Notes: generated by a model not told the origin, from the letters alone. DNA of 37,717 nucleotides from Oscillospiraceae bacterium (GCA_015067125.1 SVNB01000003.1:1-37717); one strand, 5' to 3'; shown: positions 1-8,040, numbered from the stretch's first letter. A program made the numbers and translations.

Positions 1-674
1 TAAGAACCGAAGGACTTTATAAAACCTATAACGAAGGCAGCGAAAACGAAGTTCACGCGCTTAAACCCCTTGATATTTCCATAGAAGGCGGCCTTTTTTA
101 TGCTATAATCGGCAGAAGCGGTTCCGGAAAATCCACCCTTTTGCAGATACTCGGCGGTCTTGACCGCCCCAGCGGCGGAAAGCTTTACATCGAGGACAAA
201 AGCATATTTGATTTAAGCAACAACGAACTTTGCCGCCTGCGCAGACAGCGCATAGGATTTGTATTTCAGGCATACAATCTTTTGGAAGAGCACACGGTAA
301 AAGAAAACATTCTTATGCCTCTGCACCTTGACGGCAGAGATGCCGAACCGGAATTTCTTAATGAGCTTGTTGAAGCTTTGGAAATCAGCGATAAGCTCGA
401 CCGCTATCCGGATCAGCTTTCCGGCGGTGAACAGCAAAGGGTTGCCATTGCCCGTGCTTTGGTTTCCAAACCGGCCATAATCCTTGCGGACGAACCCACA
501 GGTAACCTTGACCCTAAAACCGGCGACCAGGTTTTACGCCACCTTAAAGCCCTTGCGGCGCGTTTTCATCAGACCATACTTCTTGTTACACACGATATGG
601 AAATTGCCGCCATGGCGGACAGAATTATCCGCCTGCACAACGGCGAAGTTGTTGAAACAAAAGATAACCGATAA
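1..674 (+). CDS. ABC transporter ATP-binding protein, LolD/MacB type (5' partial)
   Basis: This is the nucleotide-binding subunit of an ABC transporter. The reading frame is open from the left edge, so the N-terminus lies outside the window; 223 codons are visible. It shows Walker A GRSGSGKST (bases about 114-140), a Q-loop in FVFQAYNLL, the signature LSGGEQQRVAIARAL, Walker B IILADEPTGNLD and the H-loop residue in LLVTHDME. The phrase DEPTGNLD with a short, single-domain ATPase is typical of the LolD/MacB/FtsE-like group that works with FtsX-type permeases, often in lipoprotein, peptide or antibiotic export. The permease would be expected outside the window. An internal TTG at 141 is not a start because it lies after Walker A. 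The gene ends directly at an inverted repeat. The substrate cannot be told from this sequence. Confidence 0.93.
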   Translation, partial: RTEGLYKTYNEGSENEVHALKPLDISIEGGLFYAIIGRSGSGKSTLLQILGGLDRPSGGKLYIEDKSIFDLSNNELCRLRRQRIGFVFQAYNLLEEHTVKENILMPLHLDGRDAEPEFLNELVEALEISDKLDRYPDQLSGGEQQRVAIARALVSKPAIILADEPTGNLDPKTGDQVLRHLKALAARFHQTILLVTHDMEIAAMADRIIRLHNGEVVETKDNR

Positions 675-724
675 ACAAAAAAGCCGCTTTTATCGGCAGG
701 TGTTTGTAAAACAGTAAAAGCCAC
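671..724 (+). repeat. Left arm of a ~50-bp inverted repeat pair
   Basis: This arm pairs with 1800-1853 in inverted orientation. By hand alignment about 42 of 49 columns match. The best-kept blocks are the AAAGCCGC-TTTATCGG part at 679-696 and a perfect 13-base block GTAAAACAGTAAA at 706-718, whose reverse complement is at 1808-1820. The arm begins at the stop codon of the ABC gene. Confidence 0.8.
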
Positions 725-745
725 TTCATCGTATTTGTGGCTTTT
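716..745 (+). terminator. Hairpin terminator after the ABC transporter gene
   Basis: AAAAGCCAC (716-724) pairs perfectly with GTGGCTTTT (737-745) across a 12-base loop, ending in a short T-rich tail. It fits an intrinsic terminator for the plus-strand ABC gene, although the T run is mostly inside the stem. Confidence 0.5.
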
Positions 746-806
746 ATTGTGTAACATATTTATTCGTTTGATCAACAAATTGATATATGTATAGAGGGAC
801 GATATT

Positions 807-1718
807 ATGTTCATTAGTAATCTAATTCAGAAGTGGAGTGGAATTGATAAGACATCAAAAATTATAATTGTTGTTGATGATGCTCAGAAAAGTATGGCTG
901 ACTCCATTAAAGAAGAAAAAATCTATGATGTTCAAGTTGTGCGTTTTTCCAAGAAAGAAGAATTCTTTTCCTTGCTTAAATCATTGAAATGCAGTGATTT
1001 GGTTATGGTGTTATTATCAGTTGATACCTATATGAAATCAGGCGCCAATGAATACTTTTCTGCATTTAATAAACCAGAATGGATAAAAGCAAAATATATA
1101 TTTGTTAGACTTGATATTTCTATGGAATCGTTCATTCAAGGGTGTTCAACAGACAAAAAACTCGTTTACACAAAAATAGAGGAAATGAACTACTTTGATT
1201 CCAATGGGGTAATCAATGTTACAAATGAAAAAGGGACAAATATATCATTAAAAATCAATTCCTTTAATACATGCTCACATGAAATCACTGCCGATGGAGG
1301 TATTGCTTTTCTTCCCCCGTCAGAAACCTCGGCGGACGTTATCTCGAATACTGCAAACGGTAAAATTGTCATAGATATGACAGCAGGTCAGCTTTATCAC
1401 TTTGGCGAACTTATTGGGTACTTCGGGCTTGTTTCTGAACCAATCATGCTTATTGTTCAAAATGGCATTATTACTGACATTTTGGGTGATGATATGGCGG
1501 ACGAACTCAAGAGGAAATTATTTAGTTTACCTTTAGAGTGCCGCAAAATGGTTGAACTTGGGCAGGGATTGTCCAAAATGGATCCAACCGGTTTAATAGG
1601 TGTCGACGAAAGTATAATTGATTCTTGTCACTTTGGCTTTGGAGACGGTTGGAGATGTGGAACACACTGGGATGTGGTCATAAAAAATCCTTCAATTAAG
1701 CAGATTCCCAATTCTTAG
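807..1718 (+). CDS. M29 aminopeptidase/NicX-like putative metalloenzyme
   Basis: A 303-residue protein of uncertain function. The C-terminal two thirds resembles the family containing thermophilic M29 aminopeptidases and the NicX dioxygenase. FLPPSET (168-174, with E173) matches their 'LPxGE' segment. NGKIVIDM (184-191) and a QNGIITDILG turn follow, then VELGQGL (E250), DSCHFGFGD (H275) and THWDVVI (H287-x-D289), the positions that carry metal ligands in that family. Residues 1-150 are poorly conserved with a Rossmann-like start. An AGAGGG ribosome-binding site lies 8 bases before the ATG. The gene is visibly more AT-rich than its neighbours, uses TTA/ATT-type codons, and is enclosed by inverted repeats, which suggests acquisition. 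The family assignment rests on motif pattern only; the reaction could be peptide or aromatic-ring chemistry. Confidence 0.6.
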   Translation: MFISNLIQKWSGIDKTSKIIIVVDDAQKSMADSIKEEKIYDVQVVRFSKKEEFFSLLKSLKCSDLVMVLLSVDTYMKSGANEYFSAFNKPEWIKAKYIFVRLDISMESFIQGCSTDKKLVYTKIEEMNYFDSNGVINVTNEKGTNISLKINSFNTCSHEITADGGIAFLPPSETSADVISNTANGKIVIDMTAGQLYHFGELIGYFGLVSEPIMLIVQNGIITDILGDDMADELKRKLFSLPLECRKMVELGQGLSKMDPTGLIGVDESIIDSCHFGFGDGWRCGTHWDVVIKNPSIKQIPNS

Positions 1719-1739
1719 TATAGTTGTTAATGAAAAGGG

Positions 1740-1768
1740 CGCACTTCTATACGTGATTATGTAGTGCG
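1740..1768 (+). repeat. Small hairpin downstream of the NicX/M29-like gene
   Basis: CGCACT (1740-1745) pairs with AGTGCG (1763-1768) around a 17-base loop. No T run follows, so it is not a clear terminator. It is the first of two stem-loops between the gene and the right inverted repeat. Confidence 0.4.
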
Positions 1769-1775
1769 ATAATAC

Positions 1776-1810
1776 AAACGCCAAGATACTTTCGTAGTAC
1801 CTTGGCGTTT
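1776..1810. terminator. Strong bidirectional hairpin terminator
   Basis: AAACGCCAAG (1776-1785) pairs perfectly with CTTGGCGTTT (1801-1810). A second 4-bp helix (TACT/AGTA) caps it after one mismatch. It can serve the passenger gene on plus and the nitroreductase gene on minus, though T runs are short on both sides. Confidence 0.6.
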
Positions 1811-1853
1811 ACTGTTTTACGACCACCGCCCGATAAAGCGGCTTTTTGTTTAT
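1800..1853 (-). repeat. Right arm of a ~50-bp inverted repeat pair
   Basis: This is the inverted partner of 671-724. Blocks CCGATAAAGCGGC (from 1830) and TTTACTGTTTTAC (1808-1820) mirror the left arm with single-base indels in A and T runs. The arm ends at the last base of the nitroreductase stop codon, just as the left arm starts at the ABC stop codon. Confidence 0.8.
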
Positions 1854-2359
1854 TAAATTAAAATATCGCTTTCGGATAAAGATTCATAGTGTCCTTTGCG
1901 CGGTTTAGCTTCTTCGGATTTATACCCGACAAGAATAAGCGCAACCGGTTCGATATCGGCTTCCAGTTCAAATTCTTTTTTCATTTTTACCGGATCCCAA
2001 TACATGGCCCACAAAGAACCAAGGCCAAGTTCCGTTGCCTCCAGCATCATATGCGTTGCTGTAATGGAAGCATCTATTTCTCCGCTGTTTTTATTATCCA
2101 TCCGCCTTATCCATGATTTGCTTTTATCATAACATACGATAAAAGCAAGCGGAACGTAATATCTGCTTGGAATAACATTATTCAGTTTTCTTCTTCTTTC
2201 ATCATCCGCAATTATTTTTATTCTTTACGGCTGATTGTTGCAGGCCGTTGGGGCGGCAAGTGCTGCTTTTATAATTTTATCCACCTTTTCCTGCTCGACC
2301 GGAATATTTTCATATTCCAGAACAGAAAACCTGCTTTTCATCAAATCGAGTAAATCCAT
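1853..2359 (-). pseudogene. Nitroreductase family protein interrupted by one in-frame stop
   Basis: Read from the ATG at 2359 this is a 168-codon FMN-dependent nitroreductase of normal small size, but codon 45 is TAA (2227-2225). The stop falls in the conserved 'APTACNxQPQRI' segment: the frame reads APTACNNQP, stop, RIKII. One change from CAA (Gln) would restore it. Downstream the frame continues without fault through SWIRRMDN, the 'DASITATHMMLEATELGLGS' region and a normal C-terminus. The N-terminal motif RFSV is followed by Leu where an FMN-phosphate-binding Arg is usual, a second sign of decay. A GGGAGG site precedes the ATG, which overlaps the NUDIX gene end by 19 bases, so the two were translationally coupled. 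An internal ATG at 2101 could still yield an 82-residue fragment lacking the FMN site. Confidence 0.8.
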
Positions 2360-2859
2360 TCCTTTACCTCCCGAACAAGATCATCTTCTATTTCTGTTCT
2401 GATTGTAAAAACTTCCGGCAGATTAAAAATATCTTTTTTAAGAAATTCCGGATAGAAATACTCGTCTTTAAGTTTTTCAAAAGAAAGCCATTCAAACTTA
2501 TGTTTTTCTCCGTTTTCGGATAAAACAAATTTATCTCCTCTTAAAAGAATATCCGTTGCGGAAATATCCACAAGAAAGTAAATGCAAACCTCGTGAAATT
2601 TTATTTTACTGACGTCCTCTGTAAAAAACGCCTGATTAAACCAAAGAGGACGGATAATCTTCGGTTCGGCTTCAAGCTCTTCTTTACATTCGCGCAAAAG
2701 AGCATATTCCACCGTTTCGCCGATTTTTACTCTTCCGCCCGGAAGATAATAATACGGAGAACGCCCGTCCTTCATTGCAAGGATTCTTCCGTTATCAATA
2801 ATTATGGCGCAAACGCGGTAATTGAATTTTTTGTTTTCAATTCCAAAAGAAATATCCAT
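2341..2859 (-). CDS. NUDIX hydrolase
   Basis: A 172-residue NUDIX hydrolase, the family that cleaves nucleoside diphosphates linked to another moiety using divalent metal. The Nudix box starts at G42 and reads GRVKIGE, then RECKEELE at 56-63; the catalytic REXXEE glutamates are present, but the usual Gly after EEx is Glu63. The start at 2859 is preferred over an upstream ATG at 2889 because AAGGAGG sits just before it and the upstream ATG lies within the preceding terminator. The gene overlaps the start of the broken nitroreductase gene. The substrate is not identifiable. The family is common as a house-cleaning enzyme with loose specificity. Confidence 0.88.
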   Translation of the reverse strand: MDISFGIENKKFNYRVCAIIIDNGRILAMKDGRSPYYYLPGGRVKIGETVEYALLRECKEELEAEPKIIRPLWFNQAFFTEDVSKIKFHEVCIYFLVDISATDILLRGDKFVLSENGEKHKFEWLSFEKLKDEYFYPEFLKKDIFNLPEVFTIRTEIEDDLVREVKEWIYSI

Positions 2860-2880
2860 ACTGTCCTCCTTTACGGTTAA

Positions 2881-2909
2881 AAAAGGCACCTCGTACAGAA
2901 GTGCCTTTT
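2881..2909 (-). terminator. Intrinsic terminator of the engB transcript
   Basis: AAAAGGCAC (2881-2889) pairs with GTGCCTTTT (2901-2909). Read on the minus strand the stem ends in a run of six T. It closes the tig-clp-lon-engB block, so the NUDIX gene downstream probably has its own promoter or depends on read-through. Confidence 0.75.
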
Positions 2910-2912
2910 GTT

Positions 2913-3545
2913 TTATTCTTCCTCAAACTCTGCTTCGGAATCTTCGTCCTCGTATTCATAATCTTCGGAACTTAATTCCTCAAAAATTTCTTTAAGATCC
3001 GCAATTCCTTCAAAAGTTGTGGTGCTCGTCCAGACGGAAGTTATCTGGTCAAAGCAAGGGATTTCTGTCATAAAGGCTTCTTCCCTTTTCTTTCGCTCTG
3101 TTTTATTAAGTTTATCGCATTTGGTAAGAGCTATGATAAACGGAACTTCGTTATCTATCATAAAATCTATCATCTGCACGTCATCTTTTGTAGGAGCGTG
3201 GCGGCTATCCACAAGCTGAACAATAAGACGGATATCGCGGTCGCTCATAAGATAACCTTCTACAAGATCTGCCCAGCGTTTTTTATCGTTTTGAGAAACT
3301 TTTGCGTATCCATATCCAGGCAAGTCAACAAACTTTACACCGTCAACATCATAAAAGTTTACCGTAACGGTTTTTCCCGGCTGGCTGGAAACCCTTGCAA
3401 GAGCTTTTCTGCCAAAAATAGCATTCATAAGCGAAGATTTTCCTACGTTGGAATGCCCCGCAAAGGCAAATTCAACGTGGTCTGCTTTGGGAAGCTGCTT
3501 TGAAGTACCATAGGCGGCTTCGAAAACTGCGTGATTATAATTCAT
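2913..3545 (-). CDS. engB: Ribosome biogenesis GTP-binding protein EngB (YsxC/YihA)
   Basis: A TrmE-Era-EngA-EngB-type GTPase needed for assembly of the large ribosomal subunit. G1 is GHSNVGKS (30-37), G3 is DLPGYGYA (74-81) and G4 is TKCD (141-144). The 210-residue length is slightly above normal because of an acidic tail of about 25 residues rich in Glu/Asp/Ser/Tyr. GGAGG precedes the ATG. The gene starts 12 bases after lon, in the same order as the ysxC gene in the tig-clpX-lon-ysxC region of Bacillus. It is most likely cotranscribed with lon and ends at a strong terminator. Confidence 0.96.
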   Translation of the reverse strand: MNYNHAVFEAAYGTSKQLPKADHVEFAFAGHSNVGKSSLMNAIFGRKALARVSSQPGKTVTVNFYDVDGVKFVDLPGYGYAKVSQNDKKRWADLVEGYLMSDRDIRLIVQLVDSRHAPTKDDVQMIDFMIDNEVPFIIALTKCDKLNKTERKKREEAFMTEIPCFDQITSVWTSTTTFEGIADLKEIFEELSSEDYEYEDEDSEAEFEEE

Positions 3546-3557
3546 TTTATCCTCCGC

Positions 3558-5981
3558 TTACTGTATATTTATGGTTTTTGGCTCGTGCTCTATATTAAGC
3601 ATAGATATTTCTTCTATATAAGAACTTTCTATGCCTTTGCTTTCTGCCGGTCTTGCAAGTGCGGTTTCAAGCACGGTTTCCACTTCTTTTGCCGGAACAA
3701 AAGTAATGGCTTTTTTAACGACCGGATCAACTTCTTCCAGATCCGGAAGGTTATCTTCCGGAATAAGCACGGTTTTAACACCCGCTCTGTATGCGGCCAT
3801 GGTTTTTTCCCTAAGTCCGCCAATGGCAAGTACCCTGCCCCTAAGGGTGATTTCTCCTGTCATGGCAACGTCCCTGCGAACGGGAATTCCCGAAAGAGCG
3901 GAAATTATAGCAGTAGTAAGAGTTACGCCCGCAGAAGGTCCGTCTTTAGGAACGGCGCCCTCGGGCACGTGGATATGTATATCTTTCGTCTTATAAAAAT
4001 CGTGCTCTATTCCGTATTTTTCGGTACAGGAGCGCACAAAGCTTATAGCGGCCTTTGCGGATTCTTTCATAACATCGCCAAGATTACCGGTAAGTTCAAT
4101 TTTTCCGTTTCCGTCAAGAACCGCAACTTCTACCTGCAGCATATCGCCGCCGACGGAAGTCCACGCAAGTCCGTTAACAAGTCCTACGCAGTTGTTTTTT
4201 TCTATTGTTTCCGGACGGAATTTTTTTACACCAAGAAAATCCGTTATATTTTCGCCGTTTATAACAACTTTTTGCGCTTCTTCTCCCACAATCTTTTTTG
4301 CGGCTTTTCTGCAAAGACTGCCGATTATTCTTTCAAGATTTCTCACTCCGGCTTCTCTGGAATAAAAATCAATGATGGAATAAATGGCGTCATCTGTAAT
4401 GCGAAGCATTTTGGAATCCAAACCGTGACGTTTCATCTCTTTTTTAAGAAGATGTTTTTTGCCTATCTGGAACTTTTCTTCTCTTGTATAAGAACCAAGT
4501 TCGATTATTTCCATTCTGTCATAAAGCGGACCGGGAATGGTACTTGGGTCATTTGCCGTGGTGATAAAGAGGATATCAGAAAGATCAAACGGCACTTCGA
4601 TATAATGATCACGGAATGCACTGTTCTGCTCCGGATCAAGCACTTCGAGCATTGCAGAAGCGGGATCTCCGCGAAAGTCATTGCCCATTTTATCTATCTC
4701 ATCGAGAAGGATAAGAGCATTTTTGCTTCCGGCAAGCTTGACTGCATTCATAATGCGTCCGGGCATTGCGCCTATATAGGTTTTTCTGTGGCCGCGGATA
4801 TCGGATTCGTCCTTCATTCCGCCAAGAGAAATACGGGTGTATTTTCTTCCCATAGCTGCAGCAATATCTTTTGCGATGGAGGTTTTACCAACGCCGGGAG
4901 GACCAACAAGGCATATTATCTGGCCTTTGATATCCGGCTGCAGTTTTCTTACGGCCAGAAGTTCAAGAATGCGCTCTTTTACTTTTTCAAGGCCGTAATG
5001 GTTTTTATCGAGCTGTTTTTTTGCTTTTGCAATATCTATTTTCTCTTCGGTTTTAACGTTCCACGGAAGAGCAATGCAGGTATCAAGATAACCGCGTATA
5101 ACGCTTGCTTCCTGACTGTTAAAGGGCATTTTATAAAGTCTTGCAACTTCTTCAAGAAGTTTTTCCTTAACTTCGCCCGTAACACCTGCTGCTTCTATTT
5201 TTTTCTTGTATGCGTCCGCTTCATCCTGAACGTTTTCGCCTTCGCCCAGTTCTTCTGTTATAGCTTTAAGCTGTTCCCGAAGATAATATTCGCGCTGGTT
5301 CTGGTCTATCTGCTCTTTTACTTTTTCATAGATATCCTTTTCCACACCAAGAATATTATTTTCATTTTCAAGAACGCCCGCAAGCATTTCCAGACGTTTT
5401 ACATAGTTGGATTCTTCCAGAATCGCCTGTTTGTCCTCAATATCAATATTAAGGTTTCCTGCAAGGAATTCTCCCAGCTGTGCAGGTTCATCAATGCTGA
5501 AGGCCTTAACAATAAGTTCCTTCGGCATTTTGGGCACAAGAAAAGTGTATTCGTTAAACAGATCTTTAACCGTTCTCATCAAAGCATCGCAAAGAACGGA
5601 TCTTTTTGGGCGCAGTTCTTTAAGCGGCATTTCCTGAACATTTGCAACAAGAAAAGGTTCTTCGCCTATTACTTCAACAAGTTTCGCGCGGTATTTGCCT
5701 TCCACAAGAATTCTGGTGGTGCCGCCGTTGTTTTTGAGTACCTGGCGTACTTCTGCCACAACGCCCACTTTATTTATATTATCAATATTTATTTCGTCTT
5801 CTTCGATATTTTTTTGAGAAGCAAGAAAAATCAATCTTCCATCTTTCATGGCTTCTTCCAAAGCGGCGATGGATTTTTTTCTGCCAACGTCAAAATGGAG
5901 TATCATGTTCGGAAAAAGAACAATACCTCTCATAGCGATCATTGGCATGGTTATAACTTCAAGTTCTCTTCTTTCTGGCAT
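3558..5981 (-). CDS. lon: ATP-dependent protease Lon (LonA)
   Basis: An 807-residue cytosolic ATP-dependent serine protease that degrades damaged and regulatory proteins. It has the full LonA layout: an N-terminal substrate-binding domain to about 200, a coiled region 200-310, an AAA+ module with Walker A GPPGVGKTS (360-368) and Walker B LLDEID (425-430), and a C-terminal protease domain with the Ser-Lys dyad S683 (in PKDGPSAG) and K726 (in GLREKT), 43 residues apart as in the family. GGAGGTG precedes the ATG. It lies 71 bases after clpX, with a hairpin between them, and 12 bases before engB. The last 25 residues, after the protease domain, are less conserved. Confidence 0.97.
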   Translation of the reverse strand: MPERRELEVITMPMIAMRGIVLFPNMILHFDVGRKKSIAALEEAMKDGRLIFLASQKNIEEDEINIDNINKVGVVAEVRQVLKNNGGTTRILVEGKYRAKLVEVIGEEPFLVANVQEMPLKELRPKRSVLCDALMRTVKDLFNEYTFLVPKMPKELIVKAFSIDEPAQLGEFLAGNLNIDIEDKQAILEESNYVKRLEMLAGVLENENNILGVEKDIYEKVKEQIDQNQREYYLREQLKAITEELGEGENVQDEADAYKKKIEAAGVTGEVKEKLLEEVARLYKMPFNSQEASVIRGYLDTCIALPWNVKTEEKIDIAKAKKQLDKNHYGLEKVKERILELLAVRKLQPDIKGQIICLVGPPGVGKTSIAKDIAAAMGRKYTRISLGGMKDESDIRGHRKTYIGAMPGRIMNAVKLAGSKNALILLDEIDKMGNDFRGDPASAMLEVLDPEQNSAFRDHYIEVPFDLSDILFITTANDPSTIPGPLYDRMEIIELGSYTREEKFQIGKKHLLKKEMKRHGLDSKMLRITDDAIYSIIDFYSREAGVRNLERIIGSLCRKAAKKIVGEEAQKVVINGENITDFLGVKKFRPETIEKNNCVGLVNGLAWTSVGGDMLQVEVAVLDGNGKIELTGNLGDVMKESAKAAISFVRSCTEKYGIEHDFYKTKDIHIHVPEGAVPKDGPSAGVTLTTAIISALSGIPVRRDVAMTGEITLRGRVLAIGGLREKTMAAYRAGVKTVLIPEDNLPDLEEVDPVVKKAITFVPAKEVETVLETALARPAESKGIESSYIEEISMLNIEHEPKTINIQ

Positions 5982-6009
5982 ATTTTCACCTCCGGTATAA
6001 AAATATCGG

Positions 6010-6040
6010 AAGCGGCAACCCGATAATTTGGCTGCCGCTT
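6010..6040 (-). terminator. Hairpin between clpX and lon (weak terminator or processing site)
   Basis: On the minus strand an 11-bp stem (AAGCGGCAGCC with GGTTGCCGCTT, one G-T pair) is followed after four bases by a T-rich stretch. No convincing lon promoter lies between it and the lon ribosome-binding site, so it may attenuate or process a clpX-lon transcript rather than end it. Confidence 0.4.
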
Positions 6041-6052
6041 TTAAAATTTTAT

Positions 6053-7366
6053 TTATCTTTCTGCTTTTGCCGCAACTTCCAGCGGAACGTTTTTCTTAAA
6101 AGGATTGCGTTCTATTTGCGGCTGTGCGCCTTCTGTAACACAGGCTTCGCCGATAACAACAGCTTCTGCCGTTTCATCAGAAGGAAGTTCGAACATAAGC
6201 TTGCCAAGAGTTTCTTCCATAATAGAGCGAAGTCCTCTTGCGCCGGTTTTTCTGTCAATCGCTTTTTGAGCAATGGCTTCCAAGGCGGCATCGGTAAATT
6301 CAAGGCTTACTCCGTCAAGGCTGAACAGCTTTTTATATTGTTTTACAAGGCTGTTCTTTGGTTCGGTAAGAATTTTTACCAAAGCGGGTTTATCAAGACC
6401 TTCCAAAGCGGTGATAACCGGCAGACGGCCGACCATTTCGGGGATAATACCGAATTTTACAAGGTCATGCGGAGTAACTTTTTTAAGAAGATCTTTGGTT
6501 TCTTTGGATTTTTGGCTGAGCACCGTTGCGCCAAAACCCATTGCGGAACTTGCAATGCGTTTTTCGATAATTGGCTCGATTCCATCAAAGGAACCGCCGC
6601 AGATGAAAAGGATATTTGTAGTATCTATCTGGATAAATTCCTGCTGCGGGTGTTTTCTTCCTCCCTGAGGCGGAACGTTGGAAACAGTACCCTCGAGCAT
6701 TTTAAGCAGAGCCTGCTGAACGCCTTCGCCGCCTACATCGCGGGTGATGGAAGGGTTTTCGGATTTTCTGGTAATTTTATCTATTTCGTCAACATAGATA
6801 ATTCCGCGCTGGGCAGCTTCCACGTCAAAATCCGCCGCCTGAATAAGGCGGAGCAAAACGTTTTCCGCATCCTCGCCGACGTATCCGGCTTCTGTAATTG
6901 TGGTTGCGTCAGCAATGGCAAACGGAACGCCAAGCACCCTTGCAAGAGTTTGCGCAAGAAGGGTTTTACCGGTACCTGTGGGGCCAAGAAGAAGCACGTT
7001 GCTCTTCTGAAGCTCAACGTCATCGGTATCCATCTTGCTTAAAATACGTTTATAATGGTTATAAACCGCAACACAAAGGGTTGTTTTTGCCTCGTCCTGG
7101 CCAATAACGTATTTATCAAGCACAGCTTTAAGCTCCGCAGGTTTTAAAAGGCTTGCAGGATCGATAACCGGCTTGTTTTTTTCCTGTTTTTTGCGTTTGG
7201 TCTTTTCAAGCGGATCCATTTCGTCTTCATCATAGAGTATGGAATTGCAAAGCTCAACGCATTCATCACAAATGCATACTCCGGGTCCGGTTATAAGTTT
7301 ATAAACCATATCCTGCGGTTTTCCGCAGAACGAACAACGCATTTTGTGATCATCTTTATTGGGCAT
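6053..7366 (-). CDS. clpX: ATP-dependent Clp protease ATP-binding subunit ClpX
   Basis: A 437-residue AAA+ unfoldase that feeds substrates to ClpP. The N-terminal zinc-binding domain has CSFC (C11, C14) and CDEC (C33, C36). Walker A is GPTGTGKT (128-135), pore loop 1 is GYVG (161-164), Walker B is VDEID (192-196) and an RKH pore element is at 237-239. The ClpP-docking loop, normally IGF, is MGF at 276-278. The sensor-2 segment GARGLRSIME is present. The gene starts 27 bases after clpP with a GGAGGC site, giving a clpP-clpX operon as in many Firmicutes. Length and domains are normal. Confidence 0.97.
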   Translation of the reverse strand: MPNKDDHKMRCSFCGKPQDMVYKLITGPGVCICDECVELCNSILYDEDEMDPLEKTKRKKQEKNKPVIDPASLLKPAELKAVLDKYVIGQDEAKTTLCVAVYNHYKRILSKMDTDDVELQKSNVLLLGPTGTGKTLLAQTLARVLGVPFAIADATTITEAGYVGEDAENVLLRLIQAADFDVEAAQRGIIYVDEIDKITRKSENPSITRDVGGEGVQQALLKMLEGTVSNVPPQGGRKHPQQEFIQIDTTNILFICGGSFDGIEPIIEKRIASSAMGFGATVLSQKSKETKDLLKKVTPHDLVKFGIIPEMVGRLPVITALEGLDKPALVKILTEPKNSLVKQYKKLFSLDGVSLEFTDAALEAIAQKAIDRKTGARGLRSIMEETLGKLMFELPSDETAEAVVIGEACVTEGAQPQIERNPFKKNVPLEVAAKAER

Positions 7367-7393
7367 ATTATTAAGCCTCCGAATTATGCTAAA

Positions 7394-7978
7394 TTATTCT
7401 CTGTGGTCAAGAACGTTATCAACAAGGCCGTATTCTTTGGCCTGCTGTGCGGTCATAAAATTATCTCTGTCGGTATCTTTTGTAATAACATCAAGAGGCT
7501 GACCGGTCTGTTCGGAAAGAATCCGGTTAAGTCTTTCTTTAATTGCGATAATGCGGTCCGCGTGGATTTTGATATCCGAAGCCTGACCCTGCATTCCGCC
7601 AAGAGGCTGGTGGATCATAATTTCGCTGTTGGGAAGAGCATATCTTTTTCCTTTTGCGCCGGAGCTTAAAAGAAATGCACCCATAGAAGCCGCCATACCC
7701 ACGCAGATGGTGGAAACATCGCATTTGATGTAGTTCATGGTGTCGTAAATTGCCATGCCGGCAGTAATGGAACCGCCGGGACTGTTGATATAAAGGCTGA
7801 TATCCTTATCCGGATCCTGGCCTTCGAGATAAAGAAGCTGTGCCACAACAAGGCTTGCAGTGGTGTCGTTAACTTCGTCGCAAAGCATTATGATTCTGTC
7901 GTTGAGAAGGCGGGAAAAAATATCATAGGAACGCTCGCCTCTGTTGGTCTGTTCCACGACCATCGGTACCAAACTCAT
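7394..7978 (-). CDS. clpP: ATP-dependent Clp protease proteolytic subunit ClpP
   Basis: The 194-residue serine peptidase subunit that forms the tetradecameric chamber used with ClpX. The catalytic triad is complete: S98 in GMAASMG, H123 in MIHQPLGG and D172 in TDRDNF, at the same numbers as in the Bacillus enzyme. A GGAG site precedes the ATG. The gene lies between the tig terminator and clpX and appears to have its own promoter. Confidence 0.97.
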   Translation of the reverse strand: MSLVPMVVEQTNRGERSYDIFSRLLNDRIIMLCDEVNDTTASLVVAQLLYLEGQDPDKDISLYINSPGGSITAGMAIYDTMNYIKCDVSTICVGMAASMGAFLLSSGAKGKRYALPNSEIMIHQPLGGMQGQASDIKIHADRIIAIKERLNRILSEQTGQPLDVITKDTDRDNFMTAQQAKEYGLVDNVLDHRE

Positions 7979-7998
7979 AAGGTATCAACTCCTTTCGG

Positions 7999-8028
7999 AT
8001 TTTAACGAATCGTGTAAAAATTTGTCAT
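7999..8028 (-). promoter_or_regulatory. Candidate promoter for clpP-clpX
   Basis: On the minus strand -35 ATGACA (8028-8023) and -10 TAAAAT (8004-7999) are 18 bases apart. This would give a very short leader just before the AAAGGAG site. No CtsR-type repeat was recognised. Confidence 0.4.
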
Positions 8029-8040
8029 TATTGATATAAA

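Noticed and set aside
768..795. Possible promoter (TTGATC, 16 bases, TATAGA) for the NicX/M29-like gene
   Set aside because: The -10 would overlap the ribosome-binding site and leave almost no leader, so it cannot be the promoter used.
2860..2889. Upstream in-frame ATG for the NUDIX hydrolase
   Set aside because: It falls inside the engB terminator and upstream of the AAGGAGG site that serves the ATG at 2859.
3531..6026. 831-codon open frame on the plus strand
   Set aside because: Antisense to lon, which has complete Walker and Ser-Lys motifs. The frame is a codon-bias shadow rich in Phe, Lys and Tyr.
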